DNA from: Thermus hydrothermalis
Lineage (GTDB): Bacteria; Deinococcota; Deinococci; Deinococcales; Thermaceae
Length of the DNA stretch: 64,000 nt
NCBI RefSeq assembly: GCF_022760925.1
Contig: NZ_JAKTNT010000011.1
Coordinates: forward strand, 1 to 64,000
Direction of reading: 5' to 3'
Under the pieces are notes generated by a model. It saw only the letters and a program-made list of their open reading frames with translations, did no database searches and was not told the origin of the DNA. The stretch's first letter is position 1. Each line of letters begins with the position of its first letter. Made by a program: the position numbers and the translations under genes. This document shows, piece after piece, positions 25,504 through 35,203 of the stretch.

Positions 25504-25815
25504 TCATCCCGTGTTCTCCCTAAGCCACGCCAGGTAGGGCCCGTGCCCTTCGGCGATGGGCAGGGCGATGATCTCGGGCACCGTGTAGGGGTGGAGGGAG
25601 AGCACCCTTTCCTTGAGCTTGGGGAAGGCGAAGGTGGTGGTCTTGACGATAAGGAGGAGCTCCCGGTCCTCCACCACCTCCCCCTGCCAGCGGTAGACGG
25701 AGGTGAGGCCGGGGACGATGTTCACGCAGGCGGCCAAGCGCTCCTCCACCAGGGTGCGGGCCAGGATCTTCGCCACCTCCTCCGTGGGCACGGTGATGAG
25801 GACCACCTCTTCCAT
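25504..25815 (-). CDS. cutA: Divalent-cation tolerance protein CutA
   Basis: 103 aa, the full length for CutA1. It forms very stable ferredoxin-like trimers. Conserved EERLAACVNIVPGLTSVYRW, the middle KTTTFAFPKL and the end HPYTVPEIIALP are all visible. The link to copper tolerance comes from E. coli; the molecular role is unsettled. Its ATG directly abuts the gyrA stop (25816), and its ribosome binding site GGAGAAG is inside the gyrA end, so it is translated with gyrA. Confidence 0.95.
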   Translation of the reverse strand: MEEVVLITVPTEEVAKILARTLVEERLAACVNIVPGLTSVYRWQGEVVEDRELLLIVKTTTFAFPKLKERVLSLHPYTVPEIIALPIAEGHGPYLAWLRENTG

Positions 25816-28233
25816 CTACTTCTCCTCCTCCACGGCGAAGGCGCTCGCCACCTCGTCGTCCTCGGGCAGGTTCATCACCTTGACCCCGGCGGTGGGGCGG
25901 GAGTACTGGGGGATCTCCTTCACCGGGGTGCGGATGGCCAGGCCCTTCTTGGAGAGGACCAGGAGGTCCTCCGTGCCCCGCACCTTGAGGAGAGCGGCAA
26001 GCCGCCCGGTGCGCACGCTCACCCCGTAGGTGATGACCCCCACCCCGCCCCGGCCCTGCAGCGGGTACTCGGAAAGGGGCGTGCGCTTGCCATAGCCCCG
26101 GGTGCTCACCGCCAGGAGGTCCACCATCTCGCCGGGCTTCACCGTCACCAGGGAAACCACCCGGTCCCCGGGCTTCTTAAAGCGGATGCCCGTGACGCCT
26201 TGGCTGTCCCGGCCCGTGGCCCGCACCTCCTCTAGGGGGAAGCGGATGGCCTGGCCCGCCTCCGTGGCCAGGATGGCCTCGTCCTCGGGGTCGGAGAGGG
26301 CCACGCCGATGAGCCGGTCCCCTTCCTGGAGCCTTAGGGCGATGAGGCCCGCCGAGCCCAGGTTCTGGTACTCCCTTAGGGCGGTGCGCTTCACCAGCCC
26401 CCGCTCCGTGGCGAAGACCAAGAAGCCCTCCCCGTCCAGGCCCCGCACGGAAAGGAGGGCGGCCACCTCCTCCTCTTCCGCCAGGGGCAGGAGGGTTTTC
26501 ACGTGCACCCCCCGGGCCTGGCGCCCCAGCTCGGGCAGGTCGTAGACCTTGAGGCGGTAGACGCGGCCCCGGTTGGTGAAGAGGAGGAGGTCGTCGTGGG
26601 CCCCGGCCACGAAGACCTGGGTGGCCTCGTCCTCCTCCTTGGTCTTGCCCGCCAAAAGGCCCTTGCCGCCCCGCCCCTGGGCCCGGTAGGCCTCCAAGGG
26701 GAGGCGCTTGAGGAAGCCCTGGGCGGTGAGGGTGATGACCATGGGCTCGTCCTCAATGAGGTCCTCGGGGTTGAAGCTCTCCTCAAACTCGGTGATGAGG
26801 GTGCGGCGGGCGTCCCCGTACTTCTCTTTGATGCGGAGGAGGTCCTGTTTCACCTCGCCCCAAAGCCGGGTTTCGTCCTCGAGGATGGCCCTAAGCCGGG
26901 CGATCTCCTCCATGAGCCCCCGGTACTCCTCCAGGAGCTTTTCCCTTTCCAGGGCCACCAGGCGCTGGAGGCGCATGTCCAGGATGGCCTGGGCCTGGAC
27001 CTCGGTGAGGCCGAAGCGCTCCATGAGGGCGGCGCGGGCCTTTTGGGCGTCCTCCGAGGCCCGGATGAGGGCGATGACCTCGTCAATGTGGTCCAGGGCA
27101 ATGAGGAGCCCCTCCAGGACGTGGGCCCGCTCCTCCGCCTTCTTCAGGTCAAAGAGGCTTTTCCGCCTCAGGACCTCCTTGCGGTGGTCCAGGTAGTGGC
27201 GCATGAGGTCCAGGAGGGAGAGGACCTTGGGCTCCCCCTGGACGATGGCGAGGAGGTTCACCGTGAAGGAGGTCTGCAGGGCAGTGTGTTTGTAGAGTTG
27301 GTTGAGGACCACCTGGGGGTTCGCCCCCCGCTTGAGCTCAATGGCGATCCTCAGGCCCTGGCGGTCGGACTCATCCCGGAGGGCCACGATGTCCTCCAGT
27401 TTCTTGGCCTTGACCAGGGCGGCGATCTGGGCGATGAGGCTCGCCTTGTTCACCTGGTAGGGGATTTCCGTGACCACCAGCATGGGCCTTTGCCCCTTCT
27501 CCTCCACCCGTACCTTGGCCCGGACTTTTAGGCTTCCCCGGCCGGTGGCATAGGCCTCCTTGATCCCCTTCTTGGAAAGTTTTCCCCCTGTGGGGAAGTC
27601 GGGGCCAGGGATATAGCGCATTACCTCCTCGAGGGTGATCCCCGGGTTGTCAATCATGGCCACCAGGGCGTCCACCACCTCGGAAAGGTTGTGGGGCGGG
27701 AGGCTTGTGGCCATGCCCACGGCGATGCCGCTCGCCCCGTTCACCAGGAGGTTGGGGATGGCGGCGGGCAGGACCTCGGGCTCCTTGAGGGAGCCGTCGT
27801 AGTTGGGGCGGAAGTCCACCGTTTCCTTGTCAATCTCGGCGAGCATCTCCGCCCCAAGGTGGGAAAGTCGGGCCTCGGTGTAGCGCTGGGCGGCCGGAGG
27901 GTCCCCGTCTATGGAGCCGAAGTTGCCCTGGCCGTCCATGAGGGGGTAGCGCAGGTTCCAGGGCTGGGCCAGGCGCACCAAGGCCTCGTAGATGGCGGCG
28001 TCCCCGTGGGGGTGGTACTTGCCCATGACCTCGCCCACGATTTTGGCGCTTTTCACGTGCTTGCGCGTGGGCAAGACCCCTTCCTGGTAGGCGCCGAAGA
28101 GGATGCGCCGCTGGACCGGCTTAAGCCCGTCCCGCACGTCGGGCAGGGCCCGGTCCACGATCACGGACATGGCGTAGTTGATGAAGCTTTGCTTGAGCTC
28201 CTCGGTGATTTCTACAGGCAGGACCTGGGACAT
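25816..28233 (-). CDS. gyrA: DNA gyrase subunit A
   Basis: 805 aa from ATG 28233 (AGGAG upstream). Type II topoisomerase subunit that breaks and rejoins DNA to add negative supercoils. The catalytic Tyr118 is in [20 protein letters not shown] and the [16 protein letters not shown] segment are typical. The C-terminal beta-pinwheel contains the GyrA box AQGRGGKG, which marks gyrase rather than Topo IV. The region matching E. coli Ser83/Asp87 reads GDAAIYE, i.e. Ala and Glu. Divergent from lepA across a 91-bp gap; cutA follows. Confidence 0.96.
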   Translation of the reverse strand: MSQVLPVEITEELKQSFINYAMSVIVDRALPDVRDGLKPVQRRILFGAYQEGVLPTRKHVKSAKIVGEVMGKYHPHGDAAIYEALVRLAQPWNLRYPLMDGQGNFGSIDGDPPAAQRYTEARLSHLGAEMLAEIDKETVDFRPNYDGSLKEPEVLPAAIPNLLVNGASGIAVGMATSLPPHNLSEVVDALVAMIDNPGITLEEVMRYIPGPDFPTGGKLSKKGIKEAYATGRGSLKVRAKVRVEEKGQRPMLVVTEIPYQVNKASLIAQIAALVKAKKLEDIVALRDESDRQGLRIAIELKRGANPQVVLNQLYKHTALQTSFTVNLLAIVQGEPKVLSLLDLMRHYLDHRKEVLRRKSLFDLKKAEERAHVLEGLLIALDHIDEVIALIRASEDAQKARAALMERFGLTEVQAQAILDMRLQRLVALEREKLLEEYRGLMEEIARLRAILEDETRLWGEVKQDLLRIKEKYGDARRTLITEFEESFNPEDLIEDEPMVITLTAQGFLKRLPLEAYRAQGRGGKGLLAGKTKEEDEATQVFVAGAHDDLLLFTNRGRVYRLKVYDLPELGRQARGVHVKTLLPLAEEEEVAALLSVRGLDGEGFLVFATERGLVKRTALREYQNLGSAGLIALRLQEGDRLIGVALSDPEDEAILATEAGQAIRFPLEEVRATGRDSQGVTGIRFKKPGDRVVSLVTVKPGEMVDLLAVSTRGYGKRTPLSEYPLQGRGGVGVITYGVSVRTGRLAALLKVRGTEDLLVLSKKGLAIRTPVKEIPQYSRPTAGVKVMNLPEDDEVASAFAVEEEK

Positions 28234-28304
28234 AGCGCTCCTAAGGCGTGCAGACGCCAAGTTTCATCTTACCAGGACTTGGGGTTTTACGCCTGGCTTG
28301 ACTT

Positions 28305-28333
28305 CGCCCCCGCTACCCCGGACGATGGAAAGG
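28305..28333 (+). promoter_or_regulatory. Candidate lepA promoter
   Basis: TTGACT is followed by a 17-bp spacer and GACGAT (-10-like, first base off consensus), then seven bases to ATG 28334. If real, ATG 28325 lies within the -10 and the protein starts MVSRIRN. Confidence 0.4.
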
Positions 28334-30148
28334 ATGGTAAGCCGCATCCGCAACTTCTCCATCATCGCCCACGTGGACCACGGGAAGTCCACCTTAGCCG
28401 ACCGCATCCTGCAGATGACCCACGCCGTGAGCGAGCGGGAGATGCGGGAACAGTTTCTGGACTCCCTAGAGCTAGAAAGGGAGCGGGGCATCACCATCAA
28501 GGCCAGTGCGGTGCGGGTCAACTACCAGGCCAAGGACGGCCAGACCTACGTCTTCCACCTCATTGACACCCCGGGGCACGTGGACTTCACCTACGAGGTG
28601 TCCCGGGCCCTGGCGGCGGTGGAAGGGGTGCTCTTGGTGGTGGACGCAAGCCAGGGGGTGGAGGCCCAGACCATCGCCAACTTCTACCTGGCCCTAGAGC
28701 ACAACCACGTGATCATCCCGGTCATTAACAAGATTGACCTGCCCAACGCCCGGCCCCTGGAGGTGGCCCTCGAGGTGGAGGAGGTCCTGGGCATCCCCGC
28801 CGACGAGGCCATCTTCGCCTCGGGCAAGACGGGGGAAGGGGTGGAGGAGATCCTCGAGGCCATCGTGAAGCGCATCCCCCCGCCCCAAGGGGACCCCGAA
28901 GCCCCCCTCAAGGCCCTCATCTTTGACTCCCTCTACGATGCCTACCAGGGCGTCATCCCCTACCTGCGCATCTTTGAGGGTACGGTGCGCCCCGGGGACA
29001 GGATCCGCATCTTCTCCACGGGGAAGGAGTTCACCGTGGACAAGGTGGGGGTCTTCACCCCGCAAGGCCTCGTGCCCACGGAAAGCCTCTCCGTGGGGGA
29101 GGTGGGCTGGCTCACCGCCGCCATCCGGGACATCCACGACGTCCAGGTGGGGGACACCATCACCCTGGCCCACCACCCCACCCCCGCCCCCTACCCCGGG
29201 TTCCGCCCCGCCAAGCCCGTGGTCTTCGCCGGGCTTTACCCGGTGGACTCCGGGGACTACAACAAGCTAAGGGACGCCCTGGAGAAGCTTAAGCTCAACG
29301 ATGCCGCCCTCTCCTTTGAGCCGGAAACCTCCACCGCCTTGGGCTTTGGCTTCCGCTGCGGCTTCTTGGGCCTCCTCCACGCCGAGATCGTTCAAGAGCG
29401 GCTTGAGCGGGAGTTCGGCCTAGAACTCATCGCCACCGCCCCCAGCGTGGTCTACAAGGTGCGGCTCAAAAGCGGGGAGGAAGTGGAGATCCACAACCCC
29501 GCCGACCTTCCCGACCCCACCAAGATAGAGGAGATCCTCGAGCCTTACGTGAAGCTCACCATCTTTACCCCGGAGGAATACGTGGGGAGCATCATGCAGC
29601 TCGTGCAGGAAAAGCGGGGACGCCTCCTGAGCATGAACTACCTGCCCGGGGCCCAGAAGCGGGTGGAGCTCGTCTACGAGGCCCCCTTCGCCGAGATCCT
29701 CTACGATTTCCACGACCGCCTGAAAAGCCTCTCCCGGGGCTACGCCTCCATGGACTACGAGCAGGCGGGCTACCAGCCGGGGGACCTGGTGAAGGTGAAC
29801 GTGCTGGTCCACGGGGAGGTGGTGGACGCCCTCACCTTCATCGCCCACCGGGAAAAGGCCTACAGCCTGGCCCGGGCCATCGTGGACAAGCTGGCCGAGG
29901 TGATCCCCAGGCAGCTCTTTGAGGTGCCCATCCAGGCGGCCATCGGGGGCAAGATCATCGCCCGGGCCACGGTGAAGGCCCTCAGAAAGGACGTTTTGGC
30001 CAAGTGCTACGGCGGGGACGTGACCCGGAAGAAGAAGCTCTTGGAAAAGCAAAAGGAGGGGAAGAAGCGGCTCAAGGCCATCGGCAAGGTGGAGGTGCCG
30101 CAGGAAGCCTTCCTGGCGGTGCTTTCGGCGGGAAGGGATGAGCCTTAG
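28325..30148 (+). CDS. lepA: Elongation factor 4 (LepA)
   Basis: 607 aa from ATG 28325, or 604 from ATG 28334. Translational GTPase acting on stalled or mis-translocated ribosomes. G1 is AHVDHGKST, then [15 protein letters not shown] (G3), NKIDLP (G4); EF-G-like domains II, III and V follow, ending in the LepA-specific C-terminal domain with [21 protein letters not shown]. Neither start has a spaced binding site. TTGACT-17-GACGAT then seven bases to ATG 28334 suggests a leaderless start there. It overlaps the next gene by 11 bases. Confidence 0.95.
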   Translation: MERMVSRIRNFSIIAHVDHGKSTLADRILQMTHAVSEREMREQFLDSLELERERGITIKASAVRVNYQAKDGQTYVFHLIDTPGHVDFTYEVSRALAAVEGVLLVVDASQGVEAQTIANFYLALEHNHVIIPVINKIDLPNARPLEVALEVEEVLGIPADEAIFASGKTGEGVEEILEAIVKRIPPPQGDPEAPLKALIFDSLYDAYQGVIPYLRIFEGTVRPGDRIRIFSTGKEFTVDKVGVFTPQGLVPTESLSVGEVGWLTAAIRDIHDVQVGDTITLAHHPTPAPYPGFRPAKPVVFAGLYPVDSGDYNKLRDALEKLKLNDAALSFEPETSTALGFGFRCGFLGLLHAEIVQERLEREFGLELIATAPSVVYKVRLKSGEEVEIHNPADLPDPTKIEEILEPYVKLTIFTPEEYVGSIMQLVQEKRGRLLSMNYLPGAQKRVELVYEAPFAEILYDFHDRLKSLSRGYASMDYEQAGYQPGDLVKVNVLVHGEVVDALTFIAHREKAYSLARAIVDKLAEVIPRQLFEVPIQAAIGGKIIARATVKALRKDVLAKCYGGDVTRKKKLLEKQKEGKKRLKAIGKVEVPQEAFLAVLSAGRDEP

Positions 30149-31109
30149 GGCTAGGCTAGCCCTGGTCATCGGCCTCCTGGCCTTCTTGCCCAACCTGGTC
30201 CTGGCCCTCACCCTGGGCCTCCTGGGGGAGGGTCCATGGCTTCCCCTCTTGCTTTGGCTCGCCTTTTTGGCCTTGGTTTCGGCGGGGGTGGGCTACTTCT
30301 TGGCGCAAGGGCTTTTGCGGCCTCTGGAGGAGCTCACCCGGGCCCTGGCCTACCTCTCCCTCAAGGGGGAGCTTAAGGGGCTTCGCCTTCCCGCCCCCAA
30401 AGAGCCCCCGCCGGGGGAGATTGCCCTTTTGCGCGCCCGCTTCACGGAACTCCTGGAGCGCCTCGCCGAGCTTTTGGAGGCTAGGGAGGCCTTCTACGCC
30501 GCCTTGGCCCACGACCTGAAGACGCCCTTGATCTCCGCCATCCGCGCCCTGGAATACCTGGAGAAGGCGGACGATCTTGGCAAGGAAAGGCGGCTTGCGC
30601 TCCTAAGAAACCTTAAGGAGGAGCTTTCCCGCGCCTACCGCCTCGTGGAAAACCTCCTCGCCCTCTCCCGCCTCGAGGCCCGCCCGCCCCAGGTGGAAAC
30701 CCTCAACCTGAGGGCCCTGGCGGAGGACCTCCTCTTCCGCTACCAGGAGGAGGCCAAGGGGCGGGGCCTCCGCCTCTTTCTGGAAGGGGCGGGGCTTGGG
30801 CGGGGGGAGAGGCTTCTCGTGGAGCGGGCCCTCGCCAACCTCTTGGAAAACGCCCTCCGCCACGCCAAGAAGGAGGTGCGGGTGCGGGTGGAGGATGGGG
30901 CCCTATGGGTGGAGGACGACGGCCCCGGGCTTCCCCTTCCCCTCGAGGCCCTGGCCCAGCCCTTCCGCCAAGGCCCAGGCAGGCGGGGAAGCGCCGGCCT
31001 TGGCCTCTACACGGCCAAGAAGGTGGCGGAGGCCCACGGGGGGAAGCTTAGCGCTTTCCCAAGCCCCTTAGGGGGCGCCTCCTTGCGCCTGGAGCTTCCC
31101 AAGGGCTAG
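30138..31109 (+). CDS. Orphan sensor histidine kinase
   Basis: 323 aa. Two N-terminal membrane helices (about 5-30 and 36-58) with hardly any external loop, so signals may be sensed within the membrane or cytoplasm. A short HAMP-like segment is followed by the H box [11 protein letters not shown] with His125, then N box ([11 protein letters not shown]), G1 (EDDGPGLP) and G2 ([12 protein letters not shown]). It overlaps lepA by 11 bases and no response regulator is adjacent. It converges with sdaAB (4-nt overlap). Confidence 0.92.
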   Translation: MSLRARLALVIGLLAFLPNLVLALTLGLLGEGPWLPLLLWLAFLALVSAGVGYFLAQGLLRPLEELTRALAYLSLKGELKGLRLPAPKEPPPGEIALLRARFTELLERLAELLEAREAFYAALAHDLKTPLISAIRALEYLEKADDLGKERRLALLRNLKEELSRAYRLVENLLALSRLEARPPQVETLNLRALAEDLLFRYQEEAKGRGLRLFLEGAGLGRGERLLVERALANLLENALRHAKKEVRVRVEDGALWVEDDGPGLPLPLEALAQPFRQGPGRRGSAGLGLYTAKKVAEAHGGKLSAFPSPLGGASLRLELPKG

Positions 31110-31768
31110 TCCATCACCGGGGGGATCTGCCGCACCCAGAGGATGTAGGAGAGGTAGGCCAGGTACTCCAAGGGCTTTTCCGAAAGGGGCCGGTCCATCT
31201 CCAGGCTCATCATGGCCTCCCCTCCCCGTTTTTTGCGGCTCACGGTGAGGTGGGCGATGTTCACCTCGTCGTCCGCCAGGATGCGGGCCACCCGGGCCAC
31301 CACCCCCGGGGTATCCACGTTGCGGATCACCAGGGTGGGGGCGCTCCCCGTGATGCGCACCTCAAACCCGTCCAGGTCAAAGATGCGCACGAGCCCCCCG
31401 CCCAGGGAGCTTCCCGTCACCACAAGCCGCCCTCCCTCCCCTTCCAGGACCATGCGCACGGTGTTGGGGTGGACGTCCCCAAGCTCCACCTCCTTGAAGA
31501 CCACCTCCACCCCTTCCGCCTCCGCCAGGGCCAGGCTCTCCTTAAGCCGCTCGTCGTCTGGCCGCAAGCCCAAGACCCCGGCCACTAGCGCGAGGTGGGT
31601 CCCGTGCCCCTTCCCGGTCTTGGCGAAGGAGCCGTGGAGGCCGAACTCCACCCGCTTGGGCTTCTCCCCGAGGAGGTGGCGGGCAAGGAGGGCCAAGCGG
31701 CAGGCCCCCGCCGTGTGGCTAGAGGAAGGCCCCACCATCACCGGCCCGATCATGTCCAATAGACCCAT
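31106..31768 (-). CDS. sdaAB: L-serine dehydratase, beta subunit
   Basis: 220 aa. The N-terminal beta domain has the signature GPSSSHTAGACR (about 12-24) and GHGTHLAL; a C-terminal ACT domain (about 140-215) includes DTPGVVARVARIL. With the alpha (Fe-S, SdaAA) subunit it deaminates L-serine to pyruvate. The alpha gene is not in the window. ATG 31768 lies six bases after TATTCT (31775-31780), so translation is probably leaderless. Divergent from the gene at 31786, sharing the -10 region. Confidence 0.93.
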   Translation of the reverse strand: MGLLDMIGPVMVGPSSSHTAGACRLALLARHLLGEKPKRVEFGLHGSFAKTGKGHGTHLALVAGVLGLRPDDERLKESLALAEAEGVEVVFKEVELGDVHPNTVRMVLEGEGGRLVVTGSSLGGGLVRIFDLDGFEVRITGSAPTLVIRNVDTPGVVARVARILADDEVNIAHLTVSRKKRGGEAMMSLEMDRPLSEKPLEYLAYLSYILWVRQIPPVMD

Positions 31769-31773
31769 GCCTG

Positions 31774-31780
31774 TAGAATA
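31774..31780. promoter_or_regulatory. Overlapping divergent -10 boxes (sdaAB and 31786 gene)
   Basis: Plus strand TAGAAT (31774-31779), six bases, ATG 31786. Minus strand TATTCT (31775-31780), six bases, ATG 31768. The two boxes share five base pairs, so RNA polymerase can occupy only one direction at a time. Confidence 0.65.
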
Positions 31781-31785
31781 ACGCC

Positions 31786-33702
31786 ATGCGCCTTCGCTTG
31801 GCGGCTTTGGCCCTCCTTTTGCCTTGGGCCCTGGCCCAAAGCCTCCTGGTACCCCCGGAAGCCTCCCTAGGCCAGCCCTTAACCCTGGAAGGACGGGACC
31901 TTCCCGAAGGGCGCTTCCCCTTAGAGGTGGAAGGCCCTAAGGGAACCCAGACCCAAACGGTGGAGGTGCAGGGGGGTAGTTTCCGCCTAAGCCTCACCCC
32001 GGAAGCCCCGGGGGAGTACCGGGTGCGCCTCGTCCTGCCCTCGGGGGCCTTGGAGGGGCGCTTCACCGTCCATGGCCAACCCACCCCCACCCTCACGGAA
32101 GAGGGCCTACACCTGCCCTGGGGGCTCCTTCCCTTGCCCCAAGGCCCTTGGCTCGGGCCCTTGGTCCAGGGGGAAAGGGTGTACGTGGCCCAGGGGCTTC
32201 TGGTCCTGGAGGCGGGCCTGAAGGAGCCCGGGGTGCGCTACCACTTCGCCCCCGCCAAGGTGGTGGCCCTAAGGCCAGGCCCCGAGGCCCTTCTGCAGGG
32301 GGAGAGGGTCCTGCCCGTACCCTTCCCCCCCCTTCCCTTTGAGGGGAGCGGGGAGGACCTGCGGGCGCTCGCCCCTCTCCTCCAGGCCCTAAATCCCCCC
32401 AGGCCCTGGCCCTACTTCGCCTACTGGGCCCTGGACCCCGAAAGCCTGGGCCCAGAAGACCTCGAGGCCTACCGCCAAGACCTCCTCGCCCGGGGGCACC
32501 GCCCCGAGCTCCCCTACGCCTTCCCCCCCGTCTTGGCCCTGGCGGAGGCGGCCAAGCGCCTGGAGGAGAAGGACCCCGAAAGGGCCCGCCTCCTCACGGA
32601 AACCCTCCTCCGCACAAGCCCCCTCTTCCCCGGCTCCTTGGCCTTTTTCCAGGAGCGGGCGGAGGCCCTCGAGGCCCAAGGCCTCCCCGCCCAGGCCCTG
32701 CGCCTCCGGGTAGCGGTGGAAACCCTAAGGGCCTGGTTGCCGCCTAGCCTAGAGGGGCTCTCCCTCGCCCTCGCCGTCCTGGCCGTGGCCTATCTGGTCC
32801 TCCTCCTTTACCTCGTCCTCTTCTACCTCCCCCCCCAACTCCGGGACCTGCGGAACCTGGGCGGCTTCCTGGGCGGGTTCTTCCGGCACCCCCTCCTGCG
32901 CCTGAGGCACCTTTCCCTGGCCTACGCCAGCTTTGGGGAAAGGCTCCTTGCCCTCCTCCTCCTCCTCGCCCTAGGGGCCGCCACCCTCCTCCACGGCCTG
33001 GACCAGGAAGCCCGGAAAGCCCTCTTCGCTCCCCCCCTAGACCGGGGCTCCTTGCGCACCCAAGCCGCTTTGGACTGGCTCCGCTCCCTCCCCCCCACCC
33101 CGGAAACCCAAGCCCTTCTGGGCTACGCCCTCCTGCCGGAGGCGCCCAAGGAAGCCAAGGGGCTCTTGGAGGGGAGCGGCCTGCCCTTCGCCCTGGCCCT
33201 CACGGGGGAGGAGAAGGCCCTTGCGGAGGCCTACCGGAAAGCCCCCTTAGAGGGCCCCATCCGCACCGCTTTGGGCCTGGGCACCGATCCCTGGGGGGCG
33301 AGGGAGGCGGGGCCCAGCGCCCGTACCCTTTACCTCGCCCTCTTGCAGACGGAATGGATCCGGTTTCTGCAGGACCCCTGGCGCACCTTCCTGGCCCTGC
33401 CCCTTCCCCTACCCGAGCGGGCCCGCCCCTGGGCCTTCCTGGGCTACTTCCTCCTCCTCCTCTACCACTTCTTCGCCTTCCTCCTTCCCCGGCGCAAGGG
33501 CACCGTACCCCCCACCTACGCCCTCCTCGTGCGCCTCTTCGTGCCGGGAAGCCTCGGCTTCGCCGCAGGGCTTGGCGTCCTCCTCCTCTTCCTCGCCGCT
33601 TGGGGCTTGGTGCGCCTGGGGCAAGGGGAAGGCCCCGGCCTTCTCCTTGGGGCCTACGCCCTGCACCTTTTGGGGTTAGCCTTAGGCCTGAGGAGGTCGT
33701 GA
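31786..33702 (+). CDS. Large membrane protein of unknown function
   Basis: 638 aa. Signal peptide (LAALALLLPWALAQ, residues about 5-18), then an extracytoplasmic beta-rich domain (about 20-100, an Ig-like EAPGEYRVRLVLPSG pattern), a second domain to about 325, and six or so membrane helices (about 327-348, 385-405, 555-575, 600-620 and the C-terminal pair) with soluble segments between. I do not recognise the family. A secretion-machinery or surface role is possible but unsupported. Stop TGA shares its last base with the ATG of the aldolase gene at 33702, so they are co-translated. Confidence 0.8.
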   Translation: MRLRLAALALLLPWALAQSLLVPPEASLGQPLTLEGRDLPEGRFPLEVEGPKGTQTQTVEVQGGSFRLSLTPEAPGEYRVRLVLPSGALEGRFTVHGQPTPTLTEEGLHLPWGLLPLPQGPWLGPLVQGERVYVAQGLLVLEAGLKEPGVRYHFAPAKVVALRPGPEALLQGERVLPVPFPPLPFEGSGEDLRALAPLLQALNPPRPWPYFAYWALDPESLGPEDLEAYRQDLLARGHRPELPYAFPPVLALAEAAKRLEEKDPERARLLTETLLRTSPLFPGSLAFFQERAEALEAQGLPAQALRLRVAVETLRAWLPPSLEGLSLALAVLAVAYLVLLLYLVLFYLPPQLRDLRNLGGFLGGFFRHPLLRLRHLSLAYASFGERLLALLLLLALGAATLLHGLDQEARKALFAPPLDRGSLRTQAALDWLRSLPPTPETQALLGYALLPEAPKEAKGLLEGSGLPFALALTGEEKALAEAYRKAPLEGPIRTALGLGTDPWGAREAGPSARTLYLALLQTEWIRFLQDPWRTFLALPLPLPERARPWAFLGYFLLLLYHFFAFLLPRRKGTVPPTYALLVRLFVPGSLGFAAGLGVLLLFLAAWGLVRLGQGEGPGLLLGAYALHLLGLALGLRRS

Positions 33703-34553
33703 TGATCCTGCCCCCCATCCCCACCCCCTTTGACCGGAAAGGAAGGCTAGACCTCGAGGCCTTCCGCGCCCTGGCCGAGGCCCTGGAACCCTTGGTGGAC
33801 GGGCTTCTCATCTACGGCTCCAACGGGGAAGGGGTCCACCTCACCCCCGAGGAGCGGGGCCAAGGCCTCCGGGCCCTCCGCCCCAAGAAGCCCTTCCTGG
33901 TGGGCCTCATGGAGGAAACCCTGCCCCAGGCGGAAAGGGCCCTGGAGGAGGCCAAGGAGGTGGGGGCCATGGCCCTTTTGGCCACCCCGCCCCGCTACTA
34001 CCACACAAGCCTTGGGGAAGGGCTTTCCCGCTACTACGAGGCCCTGGCGGAGCGGATGCCCCTTTTCCTCTACCACGTGCCCCAAAACACCCGGGTGGAC
34101 CTCCCCTTGGGTGCGGTGGAGGCCTTGGCCCAGCACCCGGGCATCCAGGGCATCAAGGACTCCAGCGGCGACCTCTCCCGCCTCGCCTTCTACCAGGCCA
34201 AGCTCCCCGGCTTCCGCGTCTTCACCGGGCACGCCCCCACCTTCCTGGGCGCCTTGGCCCTGGGGGCGGAAGGGGGCATCCTGGCGGCGGCCAACCTGGC
34301 CCCCAGGGCCTACCGGGCCCTCCTCGCCCACTTCCGGGCAGGGCGGCTCGCCGAGGCGGAGGCCTTGCAGAAAAAACTTTTCCCCTTGGGCCACCTGCTC
34401 GCCCAAGGCGGGGTGCCCCTCCTCAAACAGGCCCTGAGGCACCTGGGTCTCCCTGCGGGCTACCCCAGGCCCCCCTACACGGCGGAAAGCCCCCTTTGGG
34501 GAAGCTTCCTTCCCGTTTTGGAAGCGCTGAAGGAGGAGGGATGGCTCCTTTGA
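33702..34553 (+). CDS. DapA-family pyruvate-dependent aldolase
   Basis: 283 aa TIM barrel of the dihydrodipicolinate synthase / N-acetylneuraminate lyase family. The Schiff-base Lys152 is in QGIKDSSGD and the catalytic Tyr124 in LYHVPQNTR; the phosphate/carboxylate loop is YGSNGEG (38-44). The GSNGEG and HVPQNTR variants differ from true DapA (GTTGE, YNVPGRT), so a 2-keto acid lyase acting on a sugar acid or hydroxy acid is as likely as lysine synthesis. AGGAGG precedes ATG 33702. Confidence 0.85.
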   Translation: MILPPIPTPFDRKGRLDLEAFRALAEALEPLVDGLLIYGSNGEGVHLTPEERGQGLRALRPKKPFLVGLMEETLPQAERALEEAKEVGAMALLATPPRYYHTSLGEGLSRYYEALAERMPLFLYHVPQNTRVDLPLGAVEALAQHPGIQGIKDSSGDLSRLAFYQAKLPGFRVFTGHAPTFLGALALGAEGGILAAANLAPRAYRALLAHFRAGRLAEAEALQKKLFPLGHLLAQGGVPLLKQALRHLGLPAGYPRPPYTAESPLWGSFLPVLEALKEEGWLL

Positions 34554-35203
34554 GGTTCCTCCTGGCCCTTATCCTTTTCCTCGCCGCCTGCGCCCCCAGG
34601 CCCACCCCGCCCGCGGCCACCCTGCTTGGGGCGGAACTCCTGGGCCTGGAGCTCGCCCCCGAGCCCACCCTGGTCCTCGGCCTAAGGGTGGCCTTCCAAA
34701 ACCCCAACCCCTTCCCCCTCCCCCTTGCCGCCTTCGGCACCCGGCTTAGGGTGGGGGAGGTGGTGGTCCCCCTGGACCTGAACCTGCCCCCCGGGAGGAG
34801 GGAGGAAACCCTCACCGTGCGCCTCACCCCCCGCCAGGCCCGGGCCACGGGGCAGGCCCTCCTCTCCCGGGAGGGGGTGGAGGTGGCCCTGGAAGGGAAA
34901 ACCTTGGGCCAGGACCTCACCTTCTTCCGCACCCGCCTCGCCTTCCCCTTGGAGCCCCTACGGGTGCGGCGGGCCGGGGTGAACTTCTTCCTGGAAAACC
35001 CCAACCCCCTCCCCTTGCGGGTGGAGGGGCGGCTTGTGCTCCTCGGGCAAAGCCTAAGGGTGGAGGCGGACCTTCCCGCCCGGGGCGAGGGGCGGCTTCA
35101 GGTGGTGGGCTTCCGCCCGGGCCTGGAAAGGGGCTCAGGCCGGCTGGAACTCACCCTCCAGGTCCCGGGCTTCTTCCAGACCACCCTGGTGCTTTCCCTC
35201 TAG
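34541..35203 (+). CDS. Lipoprotein with two WHy/LEA-2-like modules
   Basis: 220 aa. Lipobox LAAC with Cys17 after a hydrophobic signal, so a membrane-anchored lipoprotein. Two successive modules each hold an NPNP motif (54-57 in AFQNPNPFPLPL, 153-156 in FLENPNPLPLRV), the hallmark of the WHy/LEA14 fold associated with desiccation and stress proteins. ATG 34541 follows GGAGGAGGG within the end of the aldolase gene (13-nt overlap). Convergent with cdd. Confidence 0.8.
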   Translation: MAPLRFLLALILFLAACAPRPTPPAATLLGAELLGLELAPEPTLVLGLRVAFQNPNPFPLPLAAFGTRLRVGEVVVPLDLNLPPGRREETLTVRLTPRQARATGQALLSREGVEVALEGKTLGQDLTFFRTRLAFPLEPLRVRRAGVNFFLENPNPLPLRVEGRLVLLGQSLRVEADLPARGEGRLQVVGFRPGLERGSGRLELTLQVPGFFQTTLVLSL

